Source of the DNA: Deltaproteobacteria bacterium
Lineage (GTDB): Bacteria; Desulfobacterota; Binatia; DP-6
Direction of reading: 5' to 3'
Length of the DNA stretch: 6,766 bases
Assembly (NCBI GenBank): GCA_005879245.1
Contig: VBLA01000157.1
Span: 1 to 6,766, forward strand
This document shows positions 1 through 5,283 of the stretch, in pieces. The notes under the pieces are model-generated. The model saw nothing but the letters and a program-made list of their open reading frames with translations, did no database searches and was not told the origin of the DNA. A program made the translations under genes and the position numbers. How positions within the stretch are numbered: the stretch's first letter is position 1; each line of letters starts with the position of its first letter.

Positions 1-80
1 ACCGTCGCTCCGCCGAGGACGTTGGCGGCGGCCGCGAGCCCCACGCAGAGGAGACCCAGGCCGAGCCGGGCGTCGGCCAT
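1..80 (-). CDS. N-terminus of an unidentified membrane protein (partial, runs off left edge)
   Basis: An ATG at 80-78 opens a frame that stays open to the window edge, giving 26 complete codons. The visible peptide begins MADARLGLGL and continues as an Ala/Leu/Gly-rich hydrophobic stretch containing AAAANVLGG. This is typical of a first transmembrane helix or an uncleaved signal anchor. The start lies only 5 bases after the stop of the small membrane protein upstream, so the two are probably co-transcribed and perhaps translationally coupled. No clear Shine-Dalgarno sequence precedes the ATG. The ANVLGG-like stretch faintly recalls the first helix of ZIP-type metal transporters, but 26 residues are far too few to assign a family, so the product is left unnamed. 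Confidence 0.45.
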   Translation of the reverse strand, partial: MADARLGLGLLCVGLAAAANVLGGAT

Positions 81-85
81 GCTAG

Positions 86-406
86 TCAGACGGCAGGTGA
101 CGCCGGGGAGGCGGACCGCCGCCGCGCCAGGGAGAGGCCGGGGAAGAGAAAAAGGAGGGCGCCGACTCCTGCGCCGATGAGCTGCCCGCGCATGATCCGG
201 GAGGCGGTGTAGCGGATGAGCTCCGGAAGATTGCAGAGCGTCTCGACCTGCTTCCCCGGCGAGATGGCCCCCGGCTCGTTGTACCAGCCGAGGATGGGCG
301 GAACGATGAACGAGGCGGCGACCGCGCCCACGATCGCGCCCATCATCATGAAGACGAGGACTGTTTCCACGACGCCCCCCCGCTGCTCTGTCCCGTCATA
401 TGCCAC
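86..406 (-). CDS. Small hypothetical membrane protein with two transmembrane helices
   Basis: This 106-residue protein belongs to no family I recognise. It has a short polar N-terminus (residues 1-13), a long hydrophobic helix at about 14-40 that includes an MMMGAIVGAV stretch, a polar loop at 41-74 containing one Cys (LCNLPE), a second hydrophobic helix at about 75-94, and a basic tail (ARRRS). The positive tail predicts a hairpin with both ends in the cytoplasm and the loop outside. The start used here is GTG at 406-404. An alternative GTG at 370-368 follows a G-rich run and would remove the polar N-terminus. Use of the frame is supported by the protein-like alternation of hydrophobic and polar segments and by the tight 5-base spacing to the next minus-strand gene. 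The function is unknown. Confidence 0.55.
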   Translation of the reverse strand: MAYDGTEQRGGVVETVLVFMMMGAIVGAVAASFIVPPILGWYNEPGAISPGKQVETLCNLPELIRYTASRIMRGQLIGAGVGALLFLFPGLSLARRRSASPASPAV

Positions 407-664
407 GAGGGGGGGTGGGAAGGGAACTCCGGGCGCAGCCCCTGGGGGCCCCGGGGTTCCTCGGCCGCCGGCGTCCGAGACCTGCGCTGATACCTATTTT
501 TCTGCATTGACAGTACGCGGCTCGTCGCATGGCGCTGAAGGCCTCGTGAAGGGCGTGACGGACGCCGCAGGCGGCCCCACCACGACCGACGCGATCCTCG
601 GGTCACCCGCCGACTACATCCGGGTCGGCGGCTTCGCCGACGGTCTCTGAGGTGTCCCCCGGCG
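407..664. other. Intergenic stretch with an AT-rich pocket; no convincing gene
   Basis: This stretch separates the end of the desaturase gene from the start of the small membrane protein. It holds a G/C-rich palindromic run near 441-456 and a conspicuous AT-rich pocket near 490-510 (TACCTATTTTTCTGCATTGA). The pocket could contain a minus-strand promoter for the downstream membrane genes, but I cannot fit good -35 and -10 elements to it. A TTGACA on the plus strand at 507-512 has no partner -10. Bases 555-650 on the plus strand read as a short coding-like ORF (see findings). No Rho-independent terminator with a T-run is visible after the desaturase. Confidence 0.4.
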
Positions 665-1579
665 CTACGGCCTCGCGGACGCGAGGCGGAGCACGGCCAC
701 GTAGCCGTTCGTCACGCAGGCGCTCGCCAGCACGCCGCGCTCCCGGAGGAGGCGGTGCAAGCGCCGGAGGTTGTAGTGCGGCACGGTCATCAACAGGTGG
801 TGCTCCAGGTGGTAGTTGACGTAGTTGGGTGCGACGAGGAGGCGCTCCCACCAGCGGGCGAGCGTCGTGCGCGTGTTGCCGAGCTCGTCGGCGGGATCCG
901 GGATCGCGGCGTGCTCGGCGATCGAGCGAATCCGTGTCACCAGGCTGTAGGTCGTGAACCAGCCGGCGACCCAGAGAAGGTAGAGTGCCGGGTGGCCCGC
1001 AACGGTGAGCAGGCCGAGGAGGACGGCGTTGGTGATGACCATGCCGCGGAAGCTTTGCCAGCCCGGGTTCGCGCTCCGCTGCCCGAGGCCGGGGGACATG
1101 CCGAGATCACCCCGAAGCGTGTACTTGAGCCGCTTCCAGCCCGTCTGGCCGCTGAGATCACGCCAGATCTTCCGGCGCAGGCTGGCGCGCGTGATCGGGA
1201 AGGGCGTGGCGAGCGGAAGGTCGGGATCGTCCGCCGCCCACGTCCGGGCGTGGTGGCGGAGGTGATACTTCCGGTACGGATGCACGTCGAGGTAGACCGG
1301 ATAGGCGCAGACCCAGTTGCCCACCCAGTCGTTCCAGCGCCGGTCGCTCAGCAGGATACGATGGGCGGCCTCGTGCATGAGGATGGCGAGACCGAGCTGG
1401 CGGCTGCCGATCAATGCGATTGCTACCACGACCGTGAGCGGGTTCGGGGCGAGGGCGACGAGCGCGAACGCAGCTCCGATGAGCGCCCAGTCGAGGGCGA
1501 TCGACAGCCAGGCGCGTCCGTCCTTCAGCGTGAGGAGCTCGCGTCGCTCCGCGGTGGAGAGCGTCTCTTGCCAGTTCAT
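665..1579 (-). CDS. Fatty acid desaturase family membrane di-iron oxygenase
   Basis: The predicted product (304 aa) is an integral-membrane non-haem di-iron enzyme that would desaturate or hydroxylate a lipid-like chain using O2 and an electron donor. The three histidine clusters of the family are present in order: HEAAH at residues 69-73, HLRHH at 106-110 and HLEHH at 257-261 (within NYHLEHHLL). An additional EH at 222-223 probably also contributes an iron ligand. Hydrophobic segments lie at about 29-57 and 181-215, as expected for helices anchoring a cytoplasmic active site. Length is normal for compact bacterial members. The ATG overlaps the TGA of the PaaX-type gene (ATGA) and has a strong ribosome site (GGAAGGAG, 7 bases upstream), which fixes the start. 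The substrate is not deducible: acyl-CoA or phospholipid desaturation, terminal hydroxylation and carotenoid oxidation all remain possible. Confidence 0.9.
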   Translation of the reverse strand: MNWQETLSTAERRELLTLKDGRAWLSIALDWALIGAAFALVALAPNPLTVVVAIALIGSRQLGLAILMHEAAHRILLSDRRWNDWVGNWVCAYPVYLDVHPYRKYHLRHHARTWAADDPDLPLATPFPITRASLRRKIWRDLSGQTGWKRLKYTLRGDLGMSPGLGQRSANPGWQSFRGMVITNAVLLGLLTVAGHPALYLLWVAGWFTTYSLVTRIRSIAEHAAIPDPADELGNTRTTLARWWERLLVAPNYVNYHLEHHLLMTVPHYNLRRLHRLLRERGVLASACVTNGYVAVLRLASARP

Positions 1580-2436
1580 GTACCGACTCCTTCCAATCCT
1601 CCGACCCGCTCGACGATCCGCAGGTCTGCCGGGGTCCTTGCCTCGGGCAGGATGTCGAACCCCCGCATGAAGCTCGCCCAGGAGGCCCGGCCGACGCGGT
1701 CGTAGCGGCGCATCGCCGCGACGAGGGCCTCGCGCTCGGCCGCCGGAACGAGGGATTCGGGCAGCAGGGGATCGAGCACGAGCTGCCGGATGGTGCGGCC
1801 ACCCAGGAGAAAGGACTCGACCATCGCCTCGCGGGGCGGGAGCCGCGGGAGGCGGGCCTCACTCGCCGTGAGGGCTGCCCGCGCCTCGCGGTAGGCACGA
1901 CCTAGGGCGCGGACGTCCCAGAGCCGCCGCGCGCGCGCCTCCGTGATGCGGTCGAGTTCGTGCAGAGCGGTGACGAGGACGCTCGGCGCGAGGCCGAGCG
2001 CGGAGAGGTGTCCACGGAGTCCCGCGACGCCGCCCGCGAGGTTGTCGGGGCGGACGTGCACTCCCGGGACGAGCTCCCGGAAGGCCAGGAAGCGCAGGGC
2101 GCGGAGCGGTTCCCCTCGCGACCCCCGATCCGCGGTCCGGGCCGTGATCCCCAGCGCGGCCACCCAGGTGCCGTCCCAGGGCCGGACCGCCTGGTCGAGG
2201 GTGCGCCAGCGCTTGATCCAGCGGTCGAGGGCTTCGGCTCGTGAACCGGCGCGGTACTGGCCACGCTCGTCGCGCTCCACCAGGCCGCGCGCCAGCAGGC
2301 GGGTGAGCGCGACGCGGAGGGCGTTCTCCTCGATGCCGAAGAAGTTCCCGGCCGCCACCAGGGCCCGCACCGGCATCGACCCCCGCCGCAGCGTCGAGAG
2401 GAGGTCGAGGATCAGGCTCTTGGCCGTCGGCCGCAT
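1576..2436 (-). CDS. PaaX-family transcriptional regulator
   Basis: This 286-aa protein matches the PaaX family, whose founder represses phenylacetate catabolic genes until phenylacetyl-CoA binds. The N-terminal winged helix-turn-helix is at about residues 5-65. It includes the family signature NFFGIEENALRVALTRL at 31-47 followed by ARGLVERDERGQY at 49-61. The central domain has RPWDGTW at 85-91 and FRELVPGVHVRPDNLAGG at 119-136, both characteristic of PaaX proteins. The C-terminal part has the acidic/Arg helices and a SWASFMRGFDILP segment at 252-264. It lies between the SnoaL-like gene and the desaturase and overlaps the latter by 4 bases. No ribosome site precedes the ATG, and a promoter with an inverted repeat sits immediately upstream, suggesting autoregulation and a near-leaderless mRNA. 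The effector is probably a CoA thioester by family analogy, but it need not be phenylacetyl-CoA. Confidence 0.92.
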   Translation of the reverse strand: MRPTAKSLILDLLSTLRRGSMPVRALVAAGNFFGIEENALRVALTRLLARGLVERDERGQYRAGSRAEALDRWIKRWRTLDQAVRPWDGTWVAALGITARTADRGSRGEPLRALRFLAFRELVPGVHVRPDNLAGGVAGLRGHLSALGLAPSVLVTALHELDRITEARARRLWDVRALGRAYREARAALTASEARLPRLPPREAMVESFLLGGRTIRQLVLDPLLPESLVPAAEREALVAAMRRYDRVGRASWASFMRGFDILPEARTPADLRIVERVGGLEGVGT

Positions 2437-2440
2437 CGCG

Positions 2441-2493
2441 CTGCGATTATTACACTATCTGGGCAACCCATGCCAAGACCTGTAATATCGCAG
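2441..2493 (-). promoter_or_regulatory. Promoter and 14/13-base inverted repeat upstream of the PaaX-type gene
   Basis: The arms CTGCGATTATTACA (2441-2454) and TGTAATATCGCAG (2481-2493) are reverse complements apart from one extra T in the first. They are separated by 26 bases, so the arm centres lie about 40 bp apart, near four helical turns. On the minus strand, TTGGCA (2476-2471) and TGTAAT (2454-2449), 16 bp apart, form a good sigma-70-like promoter. The -10 lies inside one arm and the -35 lies between the arms. Predicted transcription would begin around 2442, only a few bases before the ATG at 2436. An operator for the regulator's own dimer is the simplest reading; the sequence does not obviously match the published E. 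coli PaaX box. The spacer also contains a small TGGG-CAA-CCCA hairpin. Confidence 0.55.
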
Positions 2494-2501
2494 CCAGCCG
2501 A

Positions 2502-2990
2502 TCATGCCGGGACGACGACGCGGAGGCTCGGAAGATCGGCGCGGCTCCACTCCTCGTGGAAGAGATAGGTGTAGCCCGTGCGCTGGATCTTCCACCCCCC
2601 ACCCAGTTTGACGTAGTCGTCGTGGTAGTAGGCCCCGATCCAGACACCGCGCTGCTGGCCGGGGTTGAAGAGGTAGTTGTAGAGAGCCCAGCTGCCGCGC
2701 GCCGTGGTTGCCCCGGTCAGCTCGATCTCCGGGTGTCCTCCATGGTGCACGCCGAGCGCCCCGGACTCCCGGCCGAGCGACTGGGTGAGGAAGCGCATGA
2801 TCGCCTCCACCCCCTGGAAGCGGTAGCGCCCCTCGCCGTAGTCGACCGCCGCGTCGGGCGCGAAGCACCCCGCGAGCTCGTCCCACAGCTTCAGGTCGAG
2901 GCACCGCCAGTAGCGGTGCTTCAGCCGCTTGATCGCCTCGACGTCCTCGAGCGCCTGGATGCGGCGCTCGAGCTCGCTCGTCCTCTCCAT
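2502..2990 (-). CDS. SnoaL-like (NTF2 fold) protein
   Basis: This 162-aa protein is of the SnoaL_4 type, a cone-shaped alpha+beta fold shared with scytalone dehydratase, bile-acid 7alpha-dehydratase, ketosteroid isomerase and many accessory domains. The N-terminal helix has the usual pattern EAIKRLKHRYWRCLDLKLWDEL (starting at about residue 18), followed by FAPDAAVDYGEG. Next come GVHHGGHPEIEL at about 80-91, WALYNYLF, and the closing strands GAYYHDDYVKLGGGWKI and RTGYTYLF. Tyr27, Asp32 and His82/83 fall where dehydratases of this fold keep catalytic Tyr, Asp and His residues, so an enzymatic role is plausible but not proven. The ATG at 2990 is chosen over an upstream in-frame ATG at 3059 because GGGAGG lies 5 bases before it and the upstream extension has no family counterpart. 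It is the first gene of the minus-strand operon, 65 bases ahead of the PaaX-type gene. Confidence 0.88.
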   Translation of the reverse strand: MERTSELERRIQALEDVEAIKRLKHRYWRCLDLKLWDELAGCFAPDAAVDYGEGRYRFQGVEAIMRFLTQSLGRESGALGVHHGGHPEIELTGATTARGSWALYNYLFNPGQQRGVWIGAYYHDDYVKLGGGWKIQRTGYTYLFHEEWSRADLPSLRVVVPA

Positions 2991-3070
2991 GGCTCCCTCC
3001 CGTTCCGGTTGACGGTCGGACGACGGGAGCAATAGAACCTCGCCGCACGCCTTGTCCACGTCCGGGGGTG
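2991..3070. promoter_or_regulatory. Divergent promoter region with a shared central hexamer
   Basis: This short region drives both operons. On the plus strand, TTGACG (3009-3014) is 16 bp from AATAGA (3031-3036). On the minus strand, TGGACA (3058-3053) is 16 bp from TCTATT (3036-3031), the same hexamer read the other way. Both -35 elements match five of six consensus bases, while the shared -10 is a weak match. The layout resembles symmetric bidirectional promoters, but no activator or operator site is identified. Confidence 0.35.
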
Positions 3071-3072
3071 AT
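3064..3072 (+). promoter_or_regulatory. Extended Shine-Dalgarno that sets the start of the LLM oxidoreductase
   Basis: GGGGGTGAT differs by one base from the extended anti-16S match GGAGGTGAT. Its G-rich core ends 8 bases before the ATG at 3077, which is ideal spacing. The alternatives GTG 3068 and ATG 3071 overlap or abut it, and ATG 3083 is farther away. This favours 3077 as the start. Confidence 0.5.
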
Positions 3073-3076
3073 GAGC

Positions 3077-4045
3077 ATGGCGATGATCGGTATCCGCTTC
3101 GACCTCCGCGCGCCCGCCTTCGGAACGGCGACGCACGCCGAGCTGTACGCCGCCTGCCTCGAGCAGTGCGCCTGGGCGGACGGGCAGGGCCTCGACCTGG
3201 TCGTGCTCTCCGAGCACCACGGCGTCGACGACGGCTACCTGCCCGCGCCGCTCACGCTCGCCGCGGCGATCGCGGGGCGGACCAAGCGGATCAACATCAA
3301 CATCGCTGCCTTGCTGGTCCCCCTCCACGACCCGGTGCGGCTGGCCGAGGAGCTCGCGGTGCTGGACCTCGCCAGCGCCTCGCGCGTCGGGTTCGTCGCG
3401 GGGCTCGGGTACCGGGACGAGGAGTTCGCCATGGCCGGTGTCGACCGGAAAGCGCGCGGCCGGCTCCTCGAGGAGTACGTCGACGTGCTCCGGCGGGCGT
3501 GGACGGGCGAGCCCTTCGAGTGGCGCGGGCGGACGATCCGGGTGACGCCCAAGCCCCGCTCGGAGCCTCTCATGCTCGTCGGGGGATCCACCGCGGCGGC
3601 GGCGCGGCGTGCCGCCCGGCTCCGGCTCGGGTTCTTCCCCGCGATCGGCGACCCGCAGCTCGCGGACGTCTACCAGGAGGAGTGCGCCCGCCTCGGCTTC
3701 GCGGGGTTCGTCAGCCTCCCCGGTGGCCCGGGGTTCGTCCACGTGAGCGAGGATCCCGAACGGGAGTGGGCGCGCATCGGCCCACACGCCCTCTACGACG
3801 CGCAGACCTATGCCGCGTGGCAGCCGCCGGGCCAGCGCTCCGCCATGCACGTCGAGGCGCGTACCGTGGACGAGGTGCGGCGGAGCAGCGCCTACCGGAT
3901 CGTCACGCCGGAGGATTGCGTGGCGCTCGCGCGCGAGACGGGCCGGATCGTCCTCCATCCCCTGATGGGCGGCATGCCACCCGCCCTCGGCTGGCAAGGG
4001 CTCACGCTCTTTGCCGAGAAGGTCCTGCCGCACATACGGTCCTGA
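3077..4045 (+). CDS. LLM-class (luciferase-like) flavin-dependent oxidoreductase
   Basis: The product (322 aa from ATG 3077) has the bacterial-luciferase TIM-barrel pattern. It begins MAMIGIRFDLR and carries LSEHHGVDDGYLPAPL at about 44-59, a segment near the flavin and substrate pocket. This is followed by NIAALLVPLHDPVRLAEELAVLD at about 75-97, GLGYRDEEFAMAGVD at 109-123, LRRAWTGEPFEWRGR at 138-152 and LMLVGGST at 166-173, which binds flavin phosphate in the family. The C-terminal segment HPLMGGMPPALGW at 294-306 is also typical. Such enzymes use reduced FMN or F420 to mono-oxygenate or oxidise small or hydrophobic substrates in the cytoplasm; the sequence does not decide between the cofactors. 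It is the first gene of the plus-strand operon, divergent from the SnoaL-like gene. The following gene begins about 90 bases downstream. Confidence 0.93.
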   Translation: MAMIGIRFDLRAPAFGTATHAELYAACLEQCAWADGQGLDLVVLSEHHGVDDGYLPAPLTLAAAIAGRTKRININIAALLVPLHDPVRLAEELAVLDLASASRVGFVAGLGYRDEEFAMAGVDRKARGRLLEEYVDVLRRAWTGEPFEWRGRTIRVTPKPRSEPLMLVGGSTAAAARRAARLRLGFFPAIGDPQLADVYQEECARLGFAGFVSLPGGPGFVHVSEDPEREWARIGPHALYDAQTYAAWQPPGQRSAMHVEARTVDEVRRSSAYRIVTPEDCVALARETGRIVLHPLMGGMPPALGWQGLTLFAEKVLPHIRS

Positions 4046-4051
4046 CGAGAC

Positions 4052-4073
4052 CGGCTCAGCAAGCGGGGAGCCG
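4052..4073 (+). other. Small stem-loop after the LLM gene
   Basis: CGGCTC (4052-4057) and GAGCCG (4068-4073) form a perfect 6-bp stem with a 10-base loop, 6 bases after the LLM stop codon. No T-run follows, so it is not a standard Rho-independent terminator. It could stabilise the 3' end of the LLM message or tune readthrough into the DUF1329 gene, or it may be a chance pairing in GC-rich DNA. Confidence 0.25.
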
Positions 4074-4134
4074 TGTGGTAGTGGTACTCATCCACGATGC
4101 CTCAACCGCCCTCGCCAGGGGAAGGAATCGATCG

Positions 4135-4177
4135 ATGACCGTGTGGCTTGCCCTCCTCCTCGCGCTCGTCGCGCTCG
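4135..4177 (+). pseudogene. Detached signal-peptide start of the DUF1329 gene (different frame)
   Basis: The ATG at 4135 has a good ribosome site (AAGGA at 4122-4126, 8 bases upstream) and encodes MTVWLALLLALVAL, the shape expected for the signal peptide of an exported protein. After this the frame loses resemblance to any family. The DUF1329 homology instead continues in the next frame from about 4178. The DUF1329 frame has a TGA at 4136-4138 and only a TTG (4148) as possible start, so it cannot supply this leader itself. I read this segment as the original 5' end of the DUF1329 gene, now out of frame, through mutation, sequencing or assembly error. Confidence 0.6.
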
Positions 4178-5266
4178 ACCATCGGCGAGACCCGGCGTAT
4201 CGAGTGGCTGAAAGCCTACAAGGAGGCGACGGAGAAGTACTCCTCGCAGGTGAAGCTCAGCGCCGACGGTCTCGCGCTACAGAGCTACGTCGCCGGCCTG
4301 CCCTTCCCCAACCTCGACCCGAAGGATCCGCAGATCGCCCTCAAGATCATGTGGAACTACGAGTACGGCCTCCTGACCGACGACCTCGACATCCGGAACT
4401 TCGACGCCGACACGGGCACCATCGCCGACCACGGGGGGATGACGATCGAGCGTCACTTCCTCCTCGACCACCTGCGCCGGCTCTTCTGGAACGGCCGCCT
4501 CTACGTCGACCCGAAGCCCGAGATGGACAACCCCAACGGCTACCGCCGTCAGGAGGGGCTCTACCCGGTGCTCGAGCCCTACGACCTGAAGGGCGTGGGG
4601 GGGCTCAGCAACCGCTACATCGACGCGAGCAAGCAGGACGACTCGTGGCTCTACCTCCCGTCCCTCCGCCGCGTGCGCCGGCTCTCCGCCGCACAGCGCT
4701 CCGACGCGCTCTTCGGGCAGGATACCGACGTCGACAGCTACGGTGGCTACGCGGGCCACATCGCCTGGATGAGCTGGAAGTTCCTCGGGGAGCGCGACCT
4801 GATCGGCGTCTTCCACGGCCGTCACTTCCCGGTGAAGTGGAACGACAAGGTCGACTGGGCGTTCGACGACGTCTGGGAGAAGCGGCGCGTCTACGTGATC
4901 GAGGGTATCTCCAAGCTCCCCCAGTACGCCTACGGCAAGCGCACCATCTTCATCGACAAGGAATCCTGGCTGGTCCCGTACTCCGACATCTACGACCGCT
5001 CCGGAGAGCTCTGGAAGATCTGGATAAACCACTGGGGTTTCCGCCGGAAAGCCCTCGAGGCCGCGGGCGCCATCGAGTACCCGGACGAGATGGCCTTCGG
5101 CTCGGCCATCGTGATGGTCGACATGCAGCTCGAGCACGCCACGCGGGCCGCGCTCCCGAGCCTCCGCTTCCCCGGGGAGCAGGGCTGGTACTTCAACCAG
5201 GGTGAGAAGACCGGCGTGACGGAGGAATGGTTCACGGTCGCTGCGCTGGTGAGCGCGGGGCACTGA
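4148..5266 (+). CDS. DUF1329 domain protein (outer-membrane lipoprotein-sorting-like), 5' end damaged
   Basis: Counting from the weak TTG at 4148 (372 codons), residues 1-10 are an artefact of reading the signal peptide out of frame. Recognisable DUF1329 sequence starts near residue 11. Family landmarks are RRIEWLKAYKEATEKYSS (16-33), YVAGLPFPNLDP (47-58), ALKIMWNYEY (64-73), WNGRLYVDPKP (114-124), LPSLRRVRRLSAAQRSDALF (170-189) and DVDSYGGYAGHI (194-205). WEKRRVYVIEG (243-253), SDIYDRSGELWKIW (279-292) and VMVDMQLEHAT (322-332) follow. Proteins of this family are secreted beta-rich proteins, distantly LolA/LolB-like, often encoded with RND exporters or hydrophobic-compound catabolic genes; their exact role is unknown. 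This copy lacks an in-frame signal peptide and part of the N-terminal mature region, so as written it may be non-functional or mislocalised. It is 17 bases upstream of the aldehyde dehydrogenase. Confidence 0.85.
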   Translation: MPSSSRSSRSTIGETRRIEWLKAYKEATEKYSSQVKLSADGLALQSYVAGLPFPNLDPKDPQIALKIMWNYEYGLLTDDLDIRNFDADTGTIADHGGMTIERHFLLDHLRRLFWNGRLYVDPKPEMDNPNGYRRQEGLYPVLEPYDLKGVGGLSNRYIDASKQDDSWLYLPSLRRVRRLSAAQRSDALFGQDTDVDSYGGYAGHIAWMSWKFLGERDLIGVFHGRHFPVKWNDKVDWAFDDVWEKRRVYVIEGISKLPQYAYGKRTIFIDKESWLVPYSDIYDRSGELWKIWINHWGFRRKALEAAGAIEYPDEMAFGSAIVMVDMQLEHATRAALPSLRFPGEQGWYFNQGEKTGVTEEWFTVAALVSAGH

Positions 5267-5283
5267 GTCCGGGCGCGCCGGCC

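Noticed and set aside
441..456. GC-rich palindromic run considered as a terminator
   Set aside because: It consists only of G/C runs with no T-tract on either strand and is common by chance in DNA of this composition.
755..1705. A 316-codon plus-strand frame opposite the desaturase
   Set aside because: The three histidine boxes and membrane helices of the opposite strand define the real gene; this frame is Val/Glu/Arg-rich without motifs.
2991..3059. An upstream ATG (3059) extending the SnoaL-like protein by 23 residues
   Set aside because: The extension covers the divergent promoter region and is not family-like, while the ATG at 2990 has a well-spaced GGGAGG.
2921..4033. A 370-codon minus-strand frame opposite the LLM gene
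   Set aside because: It is a GC-rich antisense shadow with low-complexity Arg/Glu/Pro content and no recognisable domain; the plus strand encodes a textbook LLM enzyme.
4135..4180. Programmed ribosomal frameshift joining signal peptide and DUF1329 body
   Set aside because: No slippery heptamer or convincing downstream structure is seen, and a shift would still leave the N-terminal mature region missing; a deletion or sequence error is simpler.
3052..5205. A 717-codon plus-strand open frame across the LLM and DUF1329 genes
   Set aside because: Its translation is Arg/Pro/Ala-rich and shows no family pattern, while two other frames over the same bases give clear LLM and DUF1329 proteins. Only its short MTVWLALLLALVAL segment is meaningful.
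4277..5263. A 328-codon minus-strand frame opposite the DUF1329 gene
   Set aside because: It is a compositional shadow rich in Val, Glu and Pro, with no domain; the DUF1329 landmarks run continuously on the other strand.
5227..5283. An earlier ATG for the aldehyde dehydrogenase
   Set aside because: The GGAGGA directly abuts the ATG, leaving no spacer, the extension overlaps the DUF1329 coding end, and its residues have no ALDH counterpart.
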